Assembly: GCA_021776195.1 (NCBI GenBank)
Contig: JAJFGK010000109.1
Span: forward strand, 40,450-104,449
Reading direction: 5' to 3'
Source of the DNA: Kiloniellaceae bacterium
GTDB lineage: Bacteria; Pseudomonadota; Alphaproteobacteria; Kiloniellales; Kiloniellaceae
Length of the DNA: 64,000 nt
Part shown: one piece after another, positions 42,700-51,404 of the stretch
How positions within the stretch are numbered: position 1 is the stretch's first letter
Layout of the letters: every line of letters begins with the position of its first letter
Translations under genes and position numbers: made by a program
Notes under the pieces: generated by a model
The model's database searches: none
Seen by the model: only the letters and a program-made list of their open reading frames with translations
What the model was told of the DNA's origin: nothing

Positions 42700-45465
42700 T
42701 CAGTGCGCCTCGGCCCAGGTCTTGCCGATGCCGGCGTCGGCGACCAGCGGGACCGGCAGGTCGAGCGCCGGGAAGGGCGCGTTTTCCATGATCTCGCGGA
42801 CCAGGGCGGAGGTCTCTTCGACCTCGGCCTCGGGGACCTCGAAGAGCAGTTCGTCGTGGACCTGCAACAGCATACGGGCGCTCAAGCCCGCCCGCGCCAG
42901 GGCCGGCGGAATGCGGATCATGGCGCGTTTGATGACATCGGCGGCGGTGCCCTGGATCGGCGCGTTGATCGCCGCGCGCTCGGCGAAGCTGCGCCGGTTG
43001 GGCGCCTTGTCGGCGATCATCGGGGTGTGGATGCGCCGGCCGAACAGGGTGGTGACATAGCCCTGCTCCCGGGCGGTCTTCTTGGTCCGCTCCATATAGT
43101 CCTGGATGCCGGGATAGCGGGCGAAGTAGGTCTCGATGAAGGTGCGCGCCTCACCCATGGGAATAGCCAGGTTCTGGGCCAGGCCGAAGGCCGAGATGCC
43201 GTAGATGATGCCGAAGTTGATCGCCTTGGCCTGGCGCCGCACCATTGGGTCCATGCCCTCGATCGGCACGCCGAAAACCTGGGACGCGGTGGCGGCGTGG
43301 ATATCCTGGCCCTCGGCGAAGGCCTGTTTCAGGGCCGGCTCGTCGCAGATCTCGGCTGCCAGGCGCAGCTCGATCTGGCTGTAGTCGACCGACAGCAGGG
43401 TGGTGCCCTCCTCGGCGATGAAGGCGGTGCGCAGCTTGCGGCCCTCTTCGGTGCGGACGGGGATGTTCTGTAGATTGGGGTCGTTCGACGACAGCCGCCC
43501 GGTCGAGGCCACGGCCTGGGAGTAGGAGGTGTGGACCCGCCCGGTCGCCGGATTGATCTGCTCCTGCAGGGCGTCGGTATAGGTGCTCTTCAGCTTGGTC
43601 AGCTGGCGCCAGTCCAGCACCCGGGCCGGCAGATCGTGGCCTTCGGCCACCAAGGACTGCAGCACGTCGTGGCCGGTGGCATAGGCGCCGGTCTTGCCCT
43701 TCTTGCCGCCGGGCAGGCCGAGTTCGTCGAACAGCACCTCGCCCAACTGCTTGGGCGAACCGATGGAAAAGCCGCGCCCGGCCAGCTTGTGGATCTCGAC
43801 TTCGAGATCCTGGGCCCGGCTGGCGAAGTCGTTGGAAAAGCGCCTCAAGGCATCGCGGTCGACCTTGATTCCGGCCCGCTCCATGGCCGCCAGCACCGGC
43901 ACCAGTGGCCGCTCCATGGTCTCGTAGACCGAGACCAGATGGTCGGCCAAGAGCTGCGGCCGCAGGGTGCGGTGCAGGCGCAGAGTGATGTCCGCGTCCT
44001 CGGCGGCATAGTCCCGGGCCTTGTCCAGGGGCACCTTGTCGAAGGTCACCTTGTTGCGGCCCGACCCGGCGACGTCGGAAAACTTGATGGTTTCGTAGCC
44101 CAGGTGCAGGCGGGCCAGTTCGTCCATGCCGTGACCGTGCAGACCGGCCTCGACCACGTAGGACAGCAGCATGGTATCGTCGACCGGCGCGACCGCGATG
44201 CCGACGCGCGCCAGAATCTGGATGTCGTACTTGATGTTCTGGCCGACCTTCAGGACCCCCGGGTCTTCCAACAGCGGCTTCAAGAGCTCGACGGCCCGCG
44301 CCAGCGGGATCTGGGTTGGCGCCTCGGCCTGGCCGGCCAGCGCCAATTCGCCCGCCTTGTCCTCGCCGGCCTGCAGGTGGCGCAGCGGAATGTAGCAGGC
44401 CCGCCCGGGCGCGGTGGCCAGCGAGACGCCCACCAGGTCGGCCGCCATGGCGTCCAGGCCGGTGGTCTCGGTGTCGACCGCGACCAGGCCCAGGGCCTGG
44501 GCCTCCTTCACCCAACGCGCCAGCGCCGCCTCGTCCTGGATCAGTTCGTAAGCCGATTCACTCGGAGCCGCGGCGGCCTCCTCGGCGCTCTCCAGGCCCT
44601 GTTCGGTCTCGAACTGGCGCAAAATGGACTTGAAGCCGTTCTCTTCCAGGAAGGCCCGCAACACGTCGGTGTCGGGGTCCTTGCGGCGCAGGTCCTCCAG
44701 CGGCACGTCCAGCGGCACGTCCTGCTTCAGGGTCACCAGCTCGCGTGAGATCCGCGCCAGCTCGGCGTTCTCGATCAGCTTCTCCCGGCGCTTGGGTTGT
44801 TTGATCTCGCCGGCCCGTTCCAGCAGCGTGTCGAGATCGCCGTACTCGGTGATCAGCTGAGCCGCCGTCTTGATACCGATGCCGGGGACGCCTGGCACGT
44901 TGTCGGTGGAATCGCCGGCCAGGGCCTGGACGTCGATCACCCGCTCGGGCCCCACGCCGAACTTTTCGATCACCTCCTCGCGGCCGATGGTCCGGTTCTT
45001 CATCGGGTCGAGCATGACGATCCCGTCGTCGACCAGCTGCATCAGGTCCTTGTCGGAGGACACGATGGTGACCGCGATGCCGGCCGCCTGAGCCAGCTTG
45101 GCGTAGGTCGCGATCAAATCGTCGGCCTCGAAGCCGGCCTTTTCGATGGAGGGCAGGTTATAGGCTCGCGTCGCCTCGCGGATCAGCGCGAACTGGGGCA
45201 CCAGTTCCTCGGGCGCCTCGGGGCGCTGGGCCTTGTACTCCGGATAGATTTCGCTGCGGAAGGTCTTGCGCGAGGTATCGAAGATCACCGCGACCGCATC
45301 GGCATCGCTATCCTCGACCAGCTTCGTGACCATCTTGGAAAATCCGAAGACCGCGTTGACCGGGGTCTTGTCCGGCCGGGTCATCGGCGGCAGCGCGAAA
45401 AAGGCCCGGAAGATGTAGCCCGAGCCGTCGACCAGATAGAGGTGTTTGATGGGTGCGTCTGTCAT
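42700..45465 (-). CDS. polA: DNA polymerase I
   Basis: 921 residues with all three activities. 5'-3' exonuclease: LYLVDGSGYIFRAFFALPP, FEADDLIATYA and GDSTDNVPGVPGIG. 3'-5' exonuclease: VAVDTETTGLDAM, NIKYDIQILA and YAAEDADITLRLH, with the catalytic acids kept, so proofreading is likely. Polymerase: VDYSQIELRLAAEI (motif A), RRQAKAINFGIIYGIS (motif B) and LLQVHDELLFEVP (motif C). Length is standard. Functions in Okazaki fragment processing and repair. It lies next to the low-GC island. Confidence 0.98.
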   Translation of the reverse strand: MTDAPIKHLYLVDGSGYIFRAFFALPPMTRPDKTPVNAVFGFSKMVTKLVEDSDADAVAVIFDTSRKTFRSEIYPEYKAQRPEAPEELVPQFALIREATRAYNLPSIEKAGFEADDLIATYAKLAQAAGIAVTIVSSDKDLMQLVDDGIVMLDPMKNRTIGREEVIEKFGVGPERVIDVQALAGDSTDNVPGVPGIGIKTAAQLITEYGDLDTLLERAGEIKQPKRREKLIENAELARISRELVTLKQDVPLDVPLEDLRRKDPDTDVLRAFLEENGFKSILRQFETEQGLESAEEAAAAPSESAYELIQDEAALARWVKEAQALGLVAVDTETTGLDAMAADLVGVSLATAPGRACYIPLRHLQAGEDKAGELALAGQAEAPTQIPLARAVELLKPLLEDPGVLKVGQNIKYDIQILARVGIAVAPVDDTMLLSYVVEAGLHGHGMDELARLHLGYETIKFSDVAGSGRNKVTFDKVPLDKARDYAAEDADITLRLHRTLRPQLLADHLVSVYETMERPLVPVLAAMERAGIKVDRDALRRFSNDFASRAQDLEVEIHKLAGRGFSIGSPKQLGEVLFDELGLPGGKKGKTGAYATGHDVLQSLVAEGHDLPARVLDWRQLTKLKSTYTDALQEQINPATGRVHTSYSQAVASTGRLSSNDPNLQNIPVRTEEGRKLRTAFIAEEGTTLLSVDYSQIELRLAAEICDEPALKQAFAEGQDIHAATASQVFGVPIEGMDPMVRRQAKAINFGIIYGISAFGLAQNLAIPMGEARTFIETYFARYPGIQDYMERTKKTAREQGYVTTLFGRRIHTPMIADKAPNRRSFAERAAINAPIQGTAADVIKRAMIRIPPALARAGLSARMLLQVHDELLFEVPEAEVEETSALVREIMENAPFPALDLPVPLVADAGIGKTWAEAH

Positions 45466-45674
45466 GACCGCAGTCTGCCGGAGCCGGCGGGCTTAGTCGA
45501 GGCCAAGCACCGGCTATTGCTACCGAGACGGGGCGCTACCGACACTGGCTGTCAGGCTTGGCGCGACCCTCGAAACCTGGTGTGCGCTATACAGAAAATT
45601 ATAGTGCCGGCCAGCAGCGTGAGAGCTTTGTCCTCTATCCCCTGGCAAGACGGGAATCACCAAGGGGTGGGGCG

Positions 45675-46505
45675 GTGACGGCGGAGACATCGACGAGGAC
45701 CTTTCCGCGAAAGCTCAATGGTCTAGCGTCGTCTGGCCTCGGCAGGACGATGGCCGCGGCTCGCAACGATCTCGTCTATCGGGCCTGGCGGTTGCTGCAT
45801 CCGGGGCAGTCCTTTGCCGAATTCTATGTCTGGCAGGTCACCCGAAAGCTCGATCGGGGGGGCGCCCACAAGACCTTGGGCAAACGGCGTATCGGTCAGG
45901 GCTCGATCTTTGGCGCGGCGCCCGAACATGACCTTGAAAGCTTCGCCAGCCACGGCCGGACGGTTTTCGCGGAGCTTCTGGAGTTGGGCCTGCGCCCTGA
46001 CCAAAAGGTCGTCGATTACGGCTGTGGGTCGCTGCGGATCGGCCAGCACTGCATCGACTTTCTGGAGCCCGGGAACTATGTCGGGCTCGACGTGACCGAC
46101 CGCTTCTTTCGCGACGGCGCCGAGATCCTGGGCGCAAGGTATATGGCGACGAAACGGGCTGAGTTTTTCGTCATCGGCGATGACGTGCTGATCCAGGTGG
46201 CGGCCCGGCAGCCGGACCTCATCTTCACGGCCGCGGTGACCCAGCATGTCCCGCCTTTTGATCTCGGCCTCTACCTGGACCGTCTTTGCTCGCTCAAAGG
46301 GCGCACCACACGCCTGATCGTCTACTTTGTCGCGGCTGAGCATCAGGTCCGTCTCAAGGGCAAATCCTGGGCCTACCCACCCGGTCGCATGGCCGCCTTG
46401 CTGGCAGCACGCTGTCCCGGTGCCACGCTAAGGATTCTGGACAGCGCGTTGCAACGCAGGCCCACGAAGGTGCGAGCCTGGGAAGGCATCATTGTCGTCG
46501 ACTGA
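45675..46505 (+). CDS. Class I SAM-dependent methyltransferase
   Basis: 276 residues from the GTG at 45675 (preceded by AAGGGG). SAM-binding motif I is VVDYGCGSLRIGQHCIDF and motif II is NYVGLDVTDRFF; DLIFTAAVTQHVP is the motif IV region and the C-terminus has GIIVV. The N-terminal region GQSFAEFYVWQVTRKLD precedes a TLGKRRIGQGSIFG segment. The acceptor is unknown. An upstream in-frame TTG would add 39 residues. Its stop codon falls inside the first unit of a 13-base tandem repeat. Confidence 0.85.
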   Translation: MTAETSTRTFPRKLNGLASSGLGRTMAAARNDLVYRAWRLLHPGQSFAEFYVWQVTRKLDRGGAHKTLGKRRIGQGSIFGAAPEHDLESFASHGRTVFAELLELGLRPDQKVVDYGCGSLRIGQHCIDFLEPGNYVGLDVTDRFFRDGAEILGARYMATKRAEFFVIGDDVLIQVAARQPDLIFTAAVTQHVPPFDLGLYLDRLCSLKGRTTRLIVYFVAAEHQVRLKGKSWAYPPGRMAALLAARCPGATLRILDSALQRRPTKVRAWEGIIVVD

Positions 46506-46616
46506 CCTGGCCGACTGACCTGGGCGACTGACCTGGGCGACCGACCTGGGCGACTGACCTGGGCGACTGACCTGGGCGACTGATCCGAGGGACTGACCGG
46601 GGCGACTGACCCGATT
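46500..46616. repeat. 13-base tandem repeat array, nine units
   Basis: Units of the form GACTGACCTGGGC repeated head to tail nine times; the first six are nearly identical and the last three diverge (GACTGATCCGAGG, GACTGACCGGGGC, GACTGACCCGATT). The first unit contains the TGA stop of the methyltransferase gene. The array fills the gap between two convergent genes; period 13 is not a multiple of 3, so it does not encode a peptide repeat. Confidence 0.95.
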
Positions 46617-46652
46617 GAAGGACCACGGGCTGTCGGTCGTCCTGCCTGTGGC

Positions 46653-47003
46653 TCAGCCGTCCTTGGCACGCGCCTTCGCCACCGCCCGTCCCCACCTTTT
46701 CGACCAGCGGCCCATGGGAACCAGAATCTCATAGAGTTCGCGGCCCAGGGTCGTGACCTGATAGCCCGCCCCGCCGAGGACGATCAGGCCGGCGCCACGC
46801 AGTTCCTTGGTGCGGGTGTTCAGGACCGCCGGCGAGATCGTCTCGCAGCGCGCCTGGAGCTCGCGAAAACCGCAGGGCCCCTCCTCGGCCAGGGTCCAGA
46901 CGATGCCCATGGCCCAGCCCCGGCCCAGCAGGTCGAACAGCGCCATGATCGGCGCGCCCGACTTCGACCCGCGCACCGGCTGACCGGGAAGGGGAACCCG
47001 CAT
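46653..47003 (-). CDS. HxlR-family winged-helix transcriptional regulator
   Basis: 116 residues with the HxlR fold: LLGRGWAMGIVWTLAEEGPC, FRELQARCETISPAVLNTRTKEL (recognition helix and dimer contact), GLIVLGGAGYQVTTLGRELYE, and a C-terminal helix. The N-terminal Cys-Pro of classical redox-sensing members is replaced (VRGSKSGAPIMALFDLLG), so sensing is probably by ligand. Divergent from the SMP-30 lactonase gene, with two palindromic sites between them that it probably binds. Confidence 0.92.
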   Translation of the reverse strand: MRVPLPGQPVRGSKSGAPIMALFDLLGRGWAMGIVWTLAEEGPCGFRELQARCETISPAVLNTRTKELRGAGLIVLGGAGYQVTTLGRELYEILVPMGRWSKRWGRAVAKARAKDG

Positions 47004-47024
47004 GAAATGGTCCTTTCATCTGAC

Positions 47025-47041
47025 GCTATGTTTTTCGTAGC
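47025..47041. promoter_or_regulatory. Candidate operator 1 (GCTATG-N5-CGTAGC)
   Basis: 17-base near-palindrome upstream of the HxlR-family gene, one mismatch from symmetry. The same layout is repeated exactly 34 bases to the right. Confidence 0.65.
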
Positions 47042-47058
47042 GACCGTGGAATCATTGT

Positions 47059-47075
47059 GCTATGTATTTCATAGC
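47059..47075. promoter_or_regulatory. Candidate operator 2 (GCTATG-N5-CATAGC)
   Basis: Perfect 17-base palindrome in the divergent gap between the HxlR regulator and the lactonase gene, 34 bases from the first copy. Size and dyad shape fit a dimeric HxlR binding site. Confidence 0.7.
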
Positions 47076-47244
47076 ATCTGACGCGGTGGCATCGCAAGCC
47101 AGGTTACGCGGACCTCTCGGCCCCAATGGCCCCGAGGGCCGCCGGCAAAGCGCAAGGCGCACCCGCGGCGTCAGCGAGGACAACCGGCAAGCCTGCCCCG
47201 GGCCGCGAACCGGGGCGCATCAGGGCCCCAACAGGAGACCAGCC

Positions 47245-48162
47245 ATGGCCGAGACCGATTTTGTCATCATCGACGAGAGCTTCCGAACCAGCGTGAAGAC
47301 CAGCGCCCGGCTCGACCGGCTGTGGGACGGCGGTCGCTGGACCGAAGGACCGGCCTATTTTCCGGCTCACCGGACCCTGATCTTCAGCGACATTCCCAAC
47401 GATCGGATGATGCGCTGGGACGAGACCACCGGCGCCGTCGGGGTCTTTCGCGGGCCGGTGGGCCGCTATGCCAACGGCAACACGGTGGACCGCGAGGGCC
47501 GGCTGGTCACCTGCGAGCACGGCGGGCGTCGCGTGACCCGAACCGAGCACGACGGGTCCGTCACCACCCTTGTCGACCGCTACGACGGCAAACGCCTCAA
47601 CAGCCCCAACGACGTGGTGGTGAAATCGGACGGGACCATCTGGTTCACCGATCCGGCCTATGGCATCGAGTCGAACTACGAGGGCTTTCAGGCCGACCGG
47701 GAACAGGACGGCGACTATGTCTTCCGCTGCGATCCCCGGACCGGCGAGACCCGCATCGTGGCCGACGACTTCGCGCGGCCCAACGGGCTGGCCTTCTCCC
47801 GGGACGAGACCCGGCTCATCATCGCCGATTCAGGCGGCACTCACTTCGACAGCGGCGAGCGGCACTTGCGGTCCTTTACCGTGAGTGACGACGGGAGGCT
47901 CCGCGGCGGCGCCGTCATCGCAACCTGCGACAACGGCGTCTACGACGGCTTTCGGATCGACGACCAGGACCGCATCTGGACGAGTGCCAGCGACGGCGTG
48001 CATTGTCTGGCGCCCGACGGCAGCCTGCTCGGCAAGGCCCTGGTCCCCGAGCGGGTGTCCAACGTCTGTTTCGGCGGCGCCAAGCGAAACCGCCTCTTCA
48101 TCACCGCCACCGGCTCGCTCTACGCCCTGCTGCTCCCGGTCAACGGCGCCAAGACGTTTTGA
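47245..48162 (+). CDS. SMP-30/gluconolactonase/LRE family protein
   Basis: 305-residue six-bladed beta-propeller of the SMP-30 lactonase group: WTEGPAYFPAHRTLIFSDI (metal Glu in EGP), GNTVDREGRLVTCEHGGRRV, LNSPNDVVVKSDGTIWFTDP (metal Asn), PNGLAFSRDETRLIIADSGG, and DGFRIDDQDRIWTSASDGV (metal Asp). It hydrolyses sugar or related lactones; the exact substrate is not readable. The ATG at 47245 (MAETDF) has AGGAGA; an open frame from 47062 would cross the operator region. Divergent from the HxlR gene and probably controlled by it. Confidence 0.9.
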   Translation: MAETDFVIIDESFRTSVKTSARLDRLWDGGRWTEGPAYFPAHRTLIFSDIPNDRMMRWDETTGAVGVFRGPVGRYANGNTVDREGRLVTCEHGGRRVTRTEHDGSVTTLVDRYDGKRLNSPNDVVVKSDGTIWFTDPAYGIESNYEGFQADREQDGDYVFRCDPRTGETRIVADDFARPNGLAFSRDETRLIIADSGGTHFDSGERHLRSFTVSDDGRLRGGAVIATCDNGVYDGFRIDDQDRIWTSASDGVHCLAPDGSLLGKALVPERVSNVCFGGAKRNRLFITATGSLYALLLPVNGAKTF

Positions 48163-48315
48163 GAGAAGAGATTCCATTTGAACGACCTGGGGAAGCCAGG
48201 AATCTTGATTCGAGCATCAAAAAAGGACTAACGTTTAGGCTATAGCGCGCCAAAGTTCTGTGACAATAACGTGAGTGGTGCGCCGACAACACGCGTGACA
48301 AGGGAGGAAAGTGAA

Positions 48316-48939
48316 ATGAAATCCATGCTTGGAGTCTTGGCTATCACCGGCCTCACGGTCATTGCAGGGGTCGCCCAGGCCGAGGAAATGGGACGAATCG
48401 CTGTCGGTTCATCCTACATGATGAAATGCACCGGGCCCTACTACGCGACCTACAAGAACAAACTGGTCAGCCGTGAAAACGGCATCATGCGGTGGGAGTT
48501 CGCCCGGGACGGCAAGGCGGGATGGCGGGAAAAAGCCGAAGGAATGTTGGGGTCCCACGTCAACGTGAGACAGAATCTAAACGACGGCAAGGGCGTCGCC
48601 AAATGGGACTGGGAAGCCGATACAGCGTCCTTCGATCCCTTGACCCCAGGCTCGACGCTCTCGGTCACGGCCACGCAACGAAACAACAAATGGACCGCGA
48701 CGGAAAAGGAGACGATCCGGATCGAGGAGCGCAAGACCGTGACCGCGCCGATCCTGGGGGAGGTCGACGCCATCAAGGTGACGAATGGGCGCACCATGAC
48801 GGGCCAGTTCAACAAGTGGACCTATGAATCGAGCTTTGAGATGTGGGTTGCGACCGCGACAGGCGCGCCGATTGAATGGAGCTACAAGGATAACAAGGGG
48901 TCGCAGGACTGTGTCCTGTCCGAGTTGGATTTGAAGTAG
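48316..48939 (+). CDS. Exported protein of unknown function
   Basis: 207 residues with a signal peptide (MKSMLGVLAITGLTVIAGVAQA, cleavage near residue 22). The mature part has two Cys (in MMKCTGPYYATYK and GSQDCVLSELDLK) that could form a disulfide, and a central region rich in polar beta-prone sequence (LSVTATQRNNKWTATEKETI). No family recognised. Start at the ATG after AGGGAGGAAA. Likely periplasmic. The upstream gap of about 150 bases may hold its own promoter. Confidence 0.85.
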   Translation: MKSMLGVLAITGLTVIAGVAQAEEMGRIAVGSSYMMKCTGPYYATYKNKLVSRENGIMRWEFARDGKAGWREKAEGMLGSHVNVRQNLNDGKGVAKWDWEADTASFDPLTPGSTLSVTATQRNNKWTATEKETIRIEERKTVTAPILGEVDAIKVTNGRTMTGQFNKWTYESSFEMWVATATGAPIEWSYKDNKGSQDCVLSELDLK

Positions 48940-49037
48940 CCGTTCAGCCCCCTTCAGAAGCCGAGGGGTGAAGTCCGTGGCGTGGGGGGTCGGGTGCGGC
49001 GACAGAGGTTACATGTAAAGAGCCGAATTGGCTTGCG

Positions 49038-49682
49038 TTAAGCCCTGTCCGCTCCTGCCGCCGCCCGCAGCCGCTCGTTCTCGGCCCGCAGCCGGGCGAT
49101 CTCCTCGCGCACCGGCACGAGCTGGGGCTCCAACTCGTCCAGGGTGAAGCGCTGCGGGATGTGCTGCGGGCAGTTCCAGTCGAAGCCCTCAAGGGTGATG
49201 ACCACGGCCCGTTCGGGCTTGGCCCGGTAGCCCTCCACGAAGAGGCCGGCCACCAGGTCCGGATCGTTGGCTTTCTCGACCAGGCGCGTCCGGCCCAGCA
49301 GCTTGAGGCGCGCCCGGTTGGGGTAGTCCATCAGGATCAACGCGACCCGGTCGTCCTGGCTCAGGTTGCCGGTGGAGATGTACTGCCGGTTGCCGCGGAA
49401 ATCGGCGTAGCCGATGGTCTTGCCGTCGAGCACCTTCAAGAATCCCGCCGGGCCGCCGCGGAACTGCACGTAGGGCCAGCCGGTCTCGGACACCGAGGCC
49501 TGATAGAAGCCGTCCCGCGCCGAGATGAAAGCGGCCTCGGGGTCCCCCAGGGCATCGCCGCGGGTATCGCCGGGGCCGGTCTCCGGCGCCAGGAACTTGT
49601 CATAGGCGGCGGCCGAGCCATGCGCCCGCTGAGCGGCACGGACGGCGGGGGTGAAGGCGATCTCGGCGAAGGCGCGGGCCAT
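49038..49682 (-). CDS. Pyridoxamine-5-phosphate-oxidase-like FMN-binding protein
   Basis: 214 residues with a PNPOx-like split barrel: AFISARDGFYQASVSETGWP, YVQFRGGPAGFLKVLDGKTI, GYADFRGNRQYISTGNL and VALILMDYPNRARLKLLGRT. The C-terminal half (FTLDELEPQLVPVREEIARL) ends in a short coiled coil. It is similar to flavin-nucleotide-binding PNPOx proteins that are not true PdxH. It is in the same strand group as the amidotransferase to its right but with a gap of about 90 bases. Confidence 0.85.
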   Translation of the reverse strand: MARAFAEIAFTPAVRAAQRAHGSAAAYDKFLAPETGPGDTRGDALGDPEAAFISARDGFYQASVSETGWPYVQFRGGPAGFLKVLDGKTIGYADFRGNRQYISTGNLSQDDRVALILMDYPNRARLKLLGRTRLVEKANDPDLVAGLFVEGYRAKPERAVVITLEGFDWNCPQHIPQRFTLDELEPQLVPVREEIARLRAENERLRAAAGADRA

Positions 49683-49768
49683 GAGGGTCCTCCTAGAGGG
49701 TCGGGTGGTGGCTGGTTAGGGGCCCCGCCTGATGCGGGACTATCGCAGCTCGCTTTGGCGCTTTCCAG

Positions 49769-50554
49769 TTACACGGACGAGGACGACTCCACCACCACCC
49801 CATCGCGAAACACCACCATCCCACCGCGCTCCATCGCACACCAGGGCTCGCCTTCGGTCAGCGGTCGGGTGGCGATCACCGTGACGATATCGCGCGGCGT
49901 GGTCTCGGTGGCGAAGTCGACGGTCAGTTCGGTGTCGACCAGACTGGCCTCGCCGAAGGGCGCGCGACGGGTCAGCCAGGAAAGCTGGGTCGAGCAAAAA
50001 CAGTAGAGATGGCGGGAATCGCACAGCATCATGTTGAAGGTCCCGCAGGTATTGAGTTCCTCGGCGAGCGCACCGATCAAGGCGGCGAGCGCGGGCGGCC
50101 CGGCCGGCGCCCGTTCCGGCCAGCGTTGGCGGATGCGGTCGAGCATCCAGCAGAAGGCGTGCTCGCTGTCGGTACTGCCGACCGGGCGATAGTGTTGCAG
50201 CGGCCAGCGCTTCACCCCCTTCAGGCGGCCGTTGTGGGCGAAGGTCCAGTGCCGGCCCCAGAGCTCGCGGGTGAAGGGATGGGTGTTGGCCAGGCAGACC
50301 CTGCCGTGGGTGGCTTTCCTGATATGGCAGATGACATTCAGGCTCTTGACCGAGTAGCCGCGCACCAGGGCGGCGATCTCCGACTCGCAACTCGCCAGGG
50401 GATCGTGAAAAGTGCGCACCGCGCGGCCCTCGTAGAAGGCGATGCCCCAGCCGTCGCGGTGCGGCCCGGTGCGCCCACCCCGTTCGATCAACCCGGAAAA
50501 GCTGAAGCGGATGTCGGTCGGGACGTTGCAGTTCATGCCTAGCAGTTCGCACAT
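49769..50554 (-). CDS. Class II glutamine amidotransferase (YafJ/EgtC-like)
   Basis: 261-residue Ntn-type amidotransferase. The nucleophile Cys2 follows the initiator Met (MCELLGMNCN). Further motifs are HRDGWGIAFYEG, VICHIRKATHGRVC, NTHPFTRELWGRHWTFAHNG and FCWMLDRIRQRW. Such proteins release ammonia from glutamine; stand-alone members include YafJ and the gamma-glutamyl hydrolase EgtC of ergothioneine synthesis. No partner synthase is nearby, so the physiological substrate is open. Confidence 0.9.
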   Translation of the reverse strand: MCELLGMNCNVPTDIRFSFSGLIERGGRTGPHRDGWGIAFYEGRAVRTFHDPLASCESEIAALVRGYSVKSLNVICHIRKATHGRVCLANTHPFTRELWGRHWTFAHNGRLKGVKRWPLQHYRPVGSTDSEHAFCWMLDRIRQRWPERAPAGPPALAALIGALAEELNTCGTFNMMLCDSRHLYCFCSTQLSWLTRRAPFGEASLVDTELTVDFATETTPRDIVTVIATRPLTEGEPWCAMERGGMVVFRDGVVVESSSSV

Positions 50555-50625
50555 GGGGACAAGCTTAGAACCGCGCGGCGGTCAGGGCAAAGGCGGCGAT
50601 GCGTGGAGAATGAACCAAAAGAACG

Positions 50626-50714
50626 CGACACAGAGGTCACGGAGAAAGCACAGAGAACAAAGAGAAGATTCTCTCCTCTGTGCCCTCCCTGCCTTCTCAG
50701 TGGTCTCCGTGTCG
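50626..50714. repeat. Imperfect palindromic intergenic repeat
   Basis: Left arm CGACACAGAGGTCACGGAGA and onwards pairs with the reverse complement of the right arm, CGACACGGAGACCACTGAGA, over about 40 bases with scattered mismatches, around a short centre (AAGAGAAGATTCTC). The motif resembles CACAGAG/CACGGAG-type repeats scattered in many proteobacterial genomes. The right arm contains the stop codon of the oxidase-like gene at 50697. Confidence 0.75.
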
Positions 50715-51404
50715 ACCCTGTCTTTTCTCGGTATCCCTTTGAGTGCAACCCACCGGCAAGGGCACGTACGCCCCTGAACCTCCTGACCCCAGTCGGAAGG
50801 CCCCGAGGTAGGCCGGGACGGCAATGCCCGGCCTGAGATCCGGGGTGGCGACCGGCCGGCCGGCCGCCTGGCCGAGCGGCAGTTCGCCGGCCCAGACGTC
50901 GAGCGCGAGATCCGCCGCGTCGTCGGCCGGCGGGCCGCTGCGGATCTTGGCGACGGCTTCCTCCAGGGGCATGGTCACCACGGTTCTGGCCTTCAGTTCC
51001 TGTTTGGTCGGCGGCCGCAATTCGGCCCAGCGCCCGGGAGTCAGCCGCTCGGAAAAAGCCTCCAGAGCAGCCAGCTTCTCGGCCTCGCCCCGCAGCGCCC
51101 GGGCCTGACCATAGGCGGTGACCGAGCGATAGTTGATCGAGGAGTGAAACCCGCTGCGGGCCAACACCAGGCCGTCGAACAGGGACGCGGTGAAACAGAC
51201 CGGCACGCCGGTCTTGACCTGGCGCAGCATGCGGCTCGCCGCCGAGCCGTGCCAGTAGAGCCAGTCGCCCGCGCGCCAGTAGGCCGTCGCGGTCACATGG
51301 GGCTGGGCGTCGATGACATAGGCGACGTGGCAGATCAGCCCGGCGTCGAGCACCCGGTGGACCGCTTCGCGGTCATAGTGGGCGCGCTGATGAAGGCGCT
51401 TCAC
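50697..51404 (-). CDS. Flavin-nucleotide-binding PNPOx-family protein, start probably frameshifted
   Basis: 235 residues from a GTG at 51404. The body matches the PNPOx-like flavin-nucleotide-binding group: HYDREAVHRVLDAGLICHVA, YVIDAQPHVTATAYWRAGDW, LYWHGSAASRMLRQVKTGV and HSSINYRSVTAYGQARAL. The GTG lacks a ribosome site, whereas an ATG at 51471 has AGGAGA and reads MSDATAP into a run of six C; removing one C joins it to TPRSRVKRLHQRAHYDR. The last residues (GCTQRDTEKRQGRHGDH) are encoded in the palindromic repeat, so the C-terminus is probably altered. Divergent from the MocR regulator, which may control it. Confidence 0.75.
   Translation of the reverse strand: MKRLHQRAHYDREAVHRVLDAGLICHVAYVIDAQPHVTATAYWRAGDWLYWHGSAASRMLRQVKTGVPVCFTASLFDGLVLARSGFHSSINYRSVTAYGQARALRGEAEKLAALEAFSERLTPGRWAELRPPTKQELKARTVVTMPLEEAVAKIRSGPPADDAADLALDVWAGELPLGQAAGRPVATPDLRPGIAVPAYLGAFRLGSGGSGAYVPLPVGCTQRDTEKRQGRHGDH

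Noticed and set aside
46500..46616. Short tandem repeats as a CRISPR array
   Set aside because: Units of 13 bases are contiguous without spacers, and there are no cas genes.
48164..48270. Possible terminator hairpin after the lactonase (CCTGG-GGAAG-CCAGG)
   Set aside because: Stem is only 5 base pairs and no T-run follows directly; not strong enough to list as a terminator.
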